Shown here in pieces: positions 31,636-35,202 of a stretch of DNA of 35,202 bases. Under the pieces are notes generated by a model. The model was not told the DNA's origin. It ran no database searches and was given only the letters and a program-made list of their open reading frames with translations. The translations under genes and the position numbers were made by a program. Source of the stretch: JAQTNP01 sp964616145 (GTDB lineage: Bacteria > Patescibacteriota > Minisyncoccia > Minisyncoccales > PEYH01); the NCBI GenBank assembly GCA_964616145.1, contig CAZTRD010000008.1, positions 1 to 35,202 on the forward strand. Reading direction: 5' to 3'. The number at the start of each line of letters is the position of its first letter. Position 1 is the first letter of the stretch.

Positions 31636-33642
31636 TTATTGGTCAGTTGTTTTAAACGAACGCTGAGTATGTAAATACCAATTTTGGATATCGGCGAACC
31701 TTTCAGAAGGGTCAGCTATTAATTGAGGATTGATTCCCTTTATTTTATCAGAAACAAAATATGTGTAATCAGGATTGCACAGAAATATTGCTGGTATGTC
31801 ATCTAAGAGAAGCTTTTGAGCTTCTTCTAGTAGAGAAATCTTCAAAAGAGAATTTTCCTCTATCCTAATATCTTCTAGCAATTTGTCAACCTTTTTATTA
31901 CTATAATTGGCCAAATTAAGCCCAGGATAGTTTTTCTGGGTTGAGTGCCAGAAAGAATACGGATCAGGAGTTATACTTAATAGTTGGCCGAATATCAAGG
32001 CCTGGTAATTCCTATCTTTTATTGTTTCCTGCTTAATTTTAGTTAATTCAAATGATTCTATCTCTGTAGTAATGCCGATTGCTTCCCATTGTGTCTTAAT
32101 CTCCTTTGCGATTGCTTGCAGCAATGGATCATTGCTGATAGTTAAAATCATTTTGACCGGCTCTTCTTTGGCAGGAGTGGAAGAACAAAGTTCATTTAAT
32201 TTCTTTCTGGTGGCTGATCCTACTTTTCCGTTTCCTTTAGTGATTCCTGCTGGTTTTAATATATCATCGGGATATTTATTCTGAAAAGCGATTACTGCAT
32301 CTCTAGTTTCCTGGCCAAAATATCCCGTGATTTTCTGGCTCGGATAGATATCTGGGAAATTAGACAGGCATTTCTGGAGTTTTTCAACTTCTATTCCCTT
32401 GGATCCAAAGGAAAGATCCTTAGTAATTACCTGAGTTGTTGCTTTGGTAACCTTTACCCAGAATCCGTCTTTTAATTCAAAACCCAATTGTCCTAATATC
32501 TTTCTTGCTTGGCTGGCATCATATTTGATTGCATTGCTCGGTGTTTGCAGATTGAATATGTCTGGAAGGAAAGGAGATATGACAATTTCTCCATCATTAT
32601 TCAATACTTTTTCCTTAACATCCTTGATATTAGTAGCATAGGCGAGGGCTAAGCGGAAATCGGTATTCTGCAGATTGGTATTTTTATCCGGATTAAAAAA
32701 TATCGCAAAATATCTTGGCATTGTAAAAGCATATTCATTAAACCTTTCGTAGCTATTCTGGCTCTGAGGATACGCCGGAGCCATTGCATTGATCATTCCT
32801 GATTTGGCAGCAGAAATGAGATTGTCTTCATTATCAAAGAAAATTAATCTGACCTGGTTTAATTTTGGCTTCTCTGAATAATAGTGATTATTTTTTTCCA
32901 GAACTATTCCCTTGATCTTCCCATCATTGGTTTTTATCAATTCATTAAACCTGAATAATCCAGATCCTATAGGTTTAAAATTATATGCCGACAATGGGAA
33001 ATTTTCAGCGGAAACGTTTTCCCAGATATGGGCGGGGATGATTTTAACTGTTAAGTTCTCCAAGAATCCGGGATATGAATTCTTCAAAACAAATCTTAAT
33101 TTCTGATCAGAAATTACCTGCACTTCAACGCTCAGCCATTTAGCCAGAAGGGGACTCTTAAAATCAGGATTTTGGATTGTCTGTATTGTAAAAGCTACAT
33201 CTTTGGCTGTTAATTTCTCATTGTCATGGAAGCGCACATCATCTTTTAGCTCTATATCATATGTCTTTCCCTCGTCTTTCACCTCGTATTTTTTAATCAA
33301 ATCCAGTTGTAAGTTTCCTTGAGAATCATATCTCATTAATCCTGAAAAGATTAAATTGGTGATGTCCCTGTCAACATCATTGCTTTCAGCATATATGGGA
33401 TTAATGTATCTTGGCTGCCCGACAATACCTTCAATTAAAGTTCCCCCTTCGCCAGGAACAATATTTGTATGCTTATAGTAAAAGTCAAAGATCAAAAGAA
33501 GGCCGAAGACAAGGATTAGGCCAAGACATATGCAAAAAGAGATAAACTCCTTTTGATTGAAGGCCAAGATCGGCCTTAACCAAGTATGCTTACGATAAAG
33601 CTTGGATTTTAAATTTTGTAACTTAAAATGTGATTTACTCAC
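31636..33642 (-). CDS. oligopeptide-binding-like protein (SBP family 5) with inserted peptidoglycan-binding domain
   Basis: The protein has 668 aa. One membrane helix (about residues 33-56) anchors a family 5 solute-binding domain: GTLIEGIVGQPRYINPIYAE, DDVRFHDNEKLTAKDVAFTI, and AYATNIKDVKEKVL. At about 408-486 a PG_binding_1-like domain interrupts it (LSFGSKGIEVEKLQKCLSN, GYFGQETRDAVIAFQNKYP, GKVGSATRKKLNELC). The SBP domain then resumes (TISNDPLLQAIAKEIKTQWE, TPDPYSFWHSTQKNYPGLN). No lipobox is seen; the anchor is a plain helix. No ABC permease or ATPase genes are adjacent. It may bind peptides or muropeptides and hold to the cell wall. It is upstream of tRNA-Leu and downstream of secG. Confidence 0.85.
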   Translation of the reverse strand: MSKSHFKLQNLKSKLYRKHTWLRPILAFNQKEFISFCICLGLILVFGLLLIFDFYYKHTNIVPGEGGTLIEGIVGQPRYINPIYAESNDVDRDITNLIFSGLMRYDSQGNLQLDLIKKYEVKDEGKTYDIELKDDVRFHDNEKLTAKDVAFTIQTIQNPDFKSPLLAKWLSVEVQVISDQKLRFVLKNSYPGFLENLTVKIIPAHIWENVSAENFPLSAYNFKPIGSGLFRFNELIKTNDGKIKGIVLEKNNHYYSEKPKLNQVRLIFFDNEDNLISAAKSGMINAMAPAYPQSQNSYERFNEYAFTMPRYFAIFFNPDKNTNLQNTDFRLALAYATNIKDVKEKVLNNDGEIVISPFLPDIFNLQTPSNAIKYDASQARKILGQLGFELKDGFWVKVTKATTQVITKDLSFGSKGIEVEKLQKCLSNFPDIYPSQKITGYFGQETRDAVIAFQNKYPDDILKPAGITKGNGKVGSATRKKLNELCSSTPAKEEPVKMILTISNDPLLQAIAKEIKTQWEAIGITTEIESFELTKIKQETIKDRNYQALIFGQLLSITPDPYSFWHSTQKNYPGLNLANYSNKKVDKLLEDIRIEENSLLKISLLEEAQKLLLDDIPAIFLCNPDYTYFVSDKIKGINPQLIADPSERFADIQNWYLHTQRSFKTTDQ

Positions 33643-33656
33643 GAGAGCAATTTAAA

Positions 33657-33881
33657 TTATTTCGAGAAATACAGATTAAGCAGAGCTAAGATGATAAAAG
33701 CAGCGCCTAAAAAGATTGTAAGGTAAAGGATTTTTTTCTGCAGGCCTCTTCTGCTTCCATAAAATGAGCTTCCTTCCTGTCCGAAAGCAGAACCCAAAGC
33801 AGAACCTCTTTGCTGCAGCAACACAGTCACTACCAAAGCACAAGAAACTACTATTTGAGCAATCATCAATATTGTATTCAT
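33657..33881 (-). CDS. secG: protein translocase subunit SecG
   Basis: SecG assists the SecYEG channel. The 74-aa protein starts at MNTILMIAQIVVSCALVVTV and has two membrane helices (about residues 3-22 and 50-70) around the conserved LLQQRGSALGSAFG loop. The ATG at 33881 is chosen, because earlier in-frame codons would overlap the upstream gene. It is 1 base from the preceding gene, in one operon with it and the binding protein downstream. Confidence 0.92.
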   Translation of the reverse strand: MNTILMIAQIVVSCALVVTVLLQQRGSALGSAFGQEGSSFYGSRRGLQKKILYLTIFLGAAFIILALLNLYFSK

Positions 33882-33882
33882 A

Positions 33883-34248
33883 TTATTCTTTCTTAAATGA
33901 TTTCGTTGCAGAGTATAGCATAGCGCTGAAGAAAGATACAACTATTGTTGTAAATAGCAGCGGTAGCCAACCCCCTGAGACGATAAATTCATTGGCGAAT
34001 ATATATTTTGTTAAGATAAACACTAATCCCATATTAATTACCAATCCGAATAGTCCGAAAGTTATCAATTTCAATGGGAAGAAGAAAAAATGAAGGATCG
34101 GTTTTAAGGCGAAATTAAGAATTCCCAAAACTACGCCTGCCAGTAAAAAGATTTTTACCGGACCGGTAAACTGTATTCCGGGTATGAATTTGCAGGAAAG
34201 AAATAAACTTAACAGTCCTGCAATAATTTGGAGAATTAAATTCCTCAT
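33883..34248 (-). CDS. PF04020-type four-helix membrane protein (phage holin superfamily IV-like)
   Basis: The 121-aa protein has four membrane helices and the family pattern VVLGILNFALKPILHFFFFPLKLITFGLFGLVINMG. Such proteins are widespread in bacterial chromosomes and are named after holins, but they are not evidence of a prophage. Function is not established. It is the first gene of the operon leading to secG. The ATG follows its -10 box by about 12 bases, so the mRNA is near leaderless. Confidence 0.85.
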   Translation of the reverse strand: MRNLILQIIAGLLSLFLSCKFIPGIQFTGPVKIFLLAGVVLGILNFALKPILHFFFFPLKLITFGLFGLVINMGLVFILTKYIFANEFIVSGGWLPLLFTTIVVSFFSAMLYSATKSFKKE

Positions 34249-34260
34249 TTGTATATATTC

Positions 34261-34289
34261 AATATATCAAAAAAAAAGAAGAGGGTCAA
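34261..34289 (-). promoter_or_regulatory. promoter of the PF04020-secG-binding protein operon
   Basis: On the minus strand TTGACC (34284-34289), a 17-nt spacer and TATATT (34261-34266). The predicted start is about 5 nt before the ATG. The spacer holds a run of nine T. Confidence 0.7.
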
Positions 34290-34296
34290 TAAACGA

Positions 34297-34326
34297 CGGG
34301 GGAGGCAGTAGCAACCTACTGCCTCC
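34297..34326 (-). terminator. terminator overlapping the end of the 117-aa gene
   Basis: GGAGGCAGTAG pairs perfectly with CTACTGCCTCC across a 4-nt loop (34301-34326). The stop codon of the gene (34316-34318) is inside the stem. CCCGTCGTTTATT follows and leads into the next -35 box. Confidence 0.75.
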
Positions 34327-34669
34327 GGGGTGCGGTGGAGATAAACACGCGCTTCGTTTCAACTCCTCCCAGTGCCTGAGCAACATCTTCTCGCGAGGGA
34401 CGATAGAGGTCGAAAATCTTGACGATCTCGCCAAGCTCTTCCTTAGTGTATCCGCACTTCCAAACTATGTCTGGAAGATGAGCTGCGCTGATCTTCTCTG
34501 GATGGAGTCTTGGGTCAACGACCTCAGCCGTCCACGTGTTGTTCTCCCTGTCGTGCCAGATTCTGAAGAGAGGGTTGGACTTTCTCCTGATTCTGAGCAC
34601 TTCAGAGAAACCCACAACATCTCCGCTCTTATCCGTGAACACCACGAACCGACGATTGGGTCTTTTCAT
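34316..34669 (-). CDS. 117-aa protein of unknown function (GC-rich unit)
   Basis: I do not recognise this family. The start is ATG 34669, with SD AGGAGG ending 5 nt upstream; an in-frame GTG two codons earlier lies within the SD region. The first half is strand-rich and Arg/Phe/Trp-rich (RRFVVFTDKSGDVVGFSEVL, LFRIWHDRENNTWTAEVVD), suggesting a small beta barrel or sheet. The second half is helical (YTKEELGEIVKIFDLYRPSR). There is no signal peptide or membrane helix. It has its own promoter, a leader hairpin and a terminator, and is more GC-rich than the neighbouring core genes. Confidence 0.65.
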   Translation of the reverse strand: MKRPNRRFVVFTDKSGDVVGFSEVLRIRRKSNPLFRIWHDRENNTWTAEVVDPRLHPEKISAAHLPDIVWKCGYTKEELGEIVKIFDLYRPSREDVAQALGGVETKRVFISTAPRRQ

Positions 34670-34681
34670 CTTCACCTCCTC

Positions 34682-34695
34682 CGCACTAATGTGCG
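34682..34695 (-). other. 5' leader hairpin just upstream of the SD
   Basis: CGCAC-ATTA-GTGCG on the minus strand sits about 12 nt after the predicted start and abuts the SD AGGAGGTG (34673-34680). Confidence 0.55.
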
Positions 34696-34713
34696 TTACT
34701 TTCTCCTATTTTG

Positions 34714-34741
34714 TTTATACTTCATTGTCATGCTTTGTCAA
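34714..34741 (-). promoter_or_regulatory. promoter of the 117-aa unit
   Basis: On the minus strand a perfect TTGACA (34736-34741), a 16-nt spacer and TATAAA (34714-34719). It overlaps the last codons of the reading frame upstream; that frame's TAA stop lies inside the -10 region. Confidence 0.8.
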
Positions 34742-35125
34742 ACAAAAGGGACGCCCTGAAGAGCGCCCCAGAGGCTTTCGCCCCTTTGGATCTACGCCGG
34801 TCAGGAGTTCCCAGACCTCGTTTGTAATGATCTGCGCGAAGCGATCTGCTTCTTGCTCCGGCAAACCACTTACTCCGATCTGGAAGATCCTGTTCCTTTC
34901 TTGGCCGTTGCGCCGAGCCCTAGAATGGGCCTGATCGAGTGCCCTGTAGGCGGACCGAAGGGTCCATGGTTCACATAGGGCGAACCACCTAGCTACAGAA
35001 TGGTCAGGTGTTCTGAGGTCGAGCGCGACGAAAGCAACAGATGGAAGTCCATACCGTCTCATGGCCAGAGCTAGTGCCACTCTGTAGTGAGACAGCACTA
35101 AACACAGAGCAGTTGAAACATCCAT
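34715..35125 (-). CDS. 136-aa protein of unknown function (GC-rich unit)
   Basis: I do not recognise this family. The frame is open further upstream, but ATG 35125 is chosen because AAGGAGGG (35129-35136) sits just before it. The sequence is helix-rich with many Ala, Arg and Leu (MDVSTALCLVLSHYRVALAL, ALCEPWTLRSAYRALDQAHS, LPEQEADRFAQIITNEVWEL). There is no clear signal peptide, although the N-terminus is hydrophobic. The last ~20 codons run through a terminator-like hairpin and through the -35 and -10 of the next unit. The true C-terminus may therefore be earlier, with a frameshift near 34770-34800. It is the first gene of the minus-strand GC-rich pair; its promoter is outside the window. 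Confidence 0.5.
   Translation of the reverse strand: MDVSTALCLVLSHYRVALALAMRRYGLPSVAFVALDLRTPDHSVARWFALCEPWTLRSAYRALDQAHSRARRNGQERNRIFQIGVSGLPEQEADRFAQIITNEVWELLTGVDPKGRKPLGRSSGRPFCLTKHDNEV
34740..34769 (-). terminator. terminator-like hairpin inside the end of the 136-aa reading frame
   Basis: On the minus strand GGGGCGC (34763-34769) pairs with GCGTCCC (34748-34754), with one G-T pair, followed by TTTTGTTTG. The reading frame listed as 34715-35125 continues through it, which is unusual. Confidence 0.6.
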
Positions 35126-35172
35126 GGTCCCTCCTTGGGCATAGATACTGCGAATTCCGTTTTGAAGTGCAA

Positions 35173-35194
35173 CTGAAATGAGATAACATTTCAG
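35173..35194 (-). other. 5' leader hairpin of the 136-aa unit
   Basis: CTGAAATG pairs perfectly with CATTTCAG across a 6-nt loop. By analogy with the other units it should lie just after the transcription start, which puts the promoter beyond the window end. Confidence 0.5.
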
Positions 35195-35202
35195 CATGAA
35201 AA

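Noticed and set aside
33883..34248. Prophage signal from the holin-like protein
   Set aside because: PF04020-type proteins are common chromosomal genes; no phage structural, integrase or lysis genes are near.
34184..34934. Plus-strand ORFs of 191 and 132 aa across the GC-rich pair
   Set aside because: They cross terminators and promoters that read on the minus strand, and lack an SD.
1..35202. CRISPR array, insertion sequence or integrase
   Set aside because: No regularly spaced repeats and no transposase or recombinase ORF were seen on either strand.

Overview
The window looks like a chromosomal segment of a Patescibacteria/CPR bacterium, most likely Parcubacteria. The reasons are AT-rich coding sequence, very tight gene packing with many ATGA stop/start overlaps, few Shine-Dalgarno (SD) sequences in front of housekeeping genes, a Parcubacteria-style type IV pilus locus, compact RpoB and RpoC, RNase J, and small membrane-anchored proteins with the CPDGSxVGR...CxFAxCP motif. 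TGA is used as a stop (ends of pilT and pilD), so this is not the code-25 Gracilibacteria/Absconditabacteria lineage.

Left to right: (1) 1-368, a GC-richer stand-alone unit with its own promoter, SD, 63-aa ORF and terminator. (2) 368-1617, tRNA-Ser(GCU), a small membrane protein and a convergent comF. (3) 1639-8476, a type IV pilus operon: pilM, pilN, pilO, a small membrane protein, pilB, a CheY-like receiver, pilT and pilC. (4) 8480-12283, two paralogous pilins behind a separate promoter, then prepilin peptidase pilD and four minor pilins. (5) 12286-15367, ligA and rodA. (6) 15376-22279, rpoB-rpoC with their own promoter and leader. (7) 22288-27271, ftsK, two tandemly duplicated membrane-anchored proteins, and recA. 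(8) 27272-28121, an 850-bp gap without a credible intact gene. On the minus strand it holds four back-to-back structured transcription units (called A-D here). (9) 28122-29225, rpsR, ssb and rpsF. (10) 29270-29770, a second GC-rich unit whose ORF appears frameshifted. (11) 29772-34248, rnj, tRNA-Leu(CAG), an oligopeptide-binding-like protein carrying an inserted peptidoglycan-binding domain, secG and a PF04020-type membrane protein. (12) 34261-35202, two more GC-rich units on the minus strand.

The core genes cover pilus assembly, DNA ligation, repair and segregation, transcription, RNA decay, ribosome and SSB production, and secretion. The most unusual signal is the set of GC-rich promoter-hairpin-SD-(ORF)-terminator units wedged between core genes. 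Their terminator T-tracts run straight into the TTGAC -35 box of the next promoter. Several ORFs in them are interrupted or missing, while every neighbouring core gene is intact. They contrast with the host operons, which often start with almost no leader and no SD. All calls come from reading the sequence; no database search was run.
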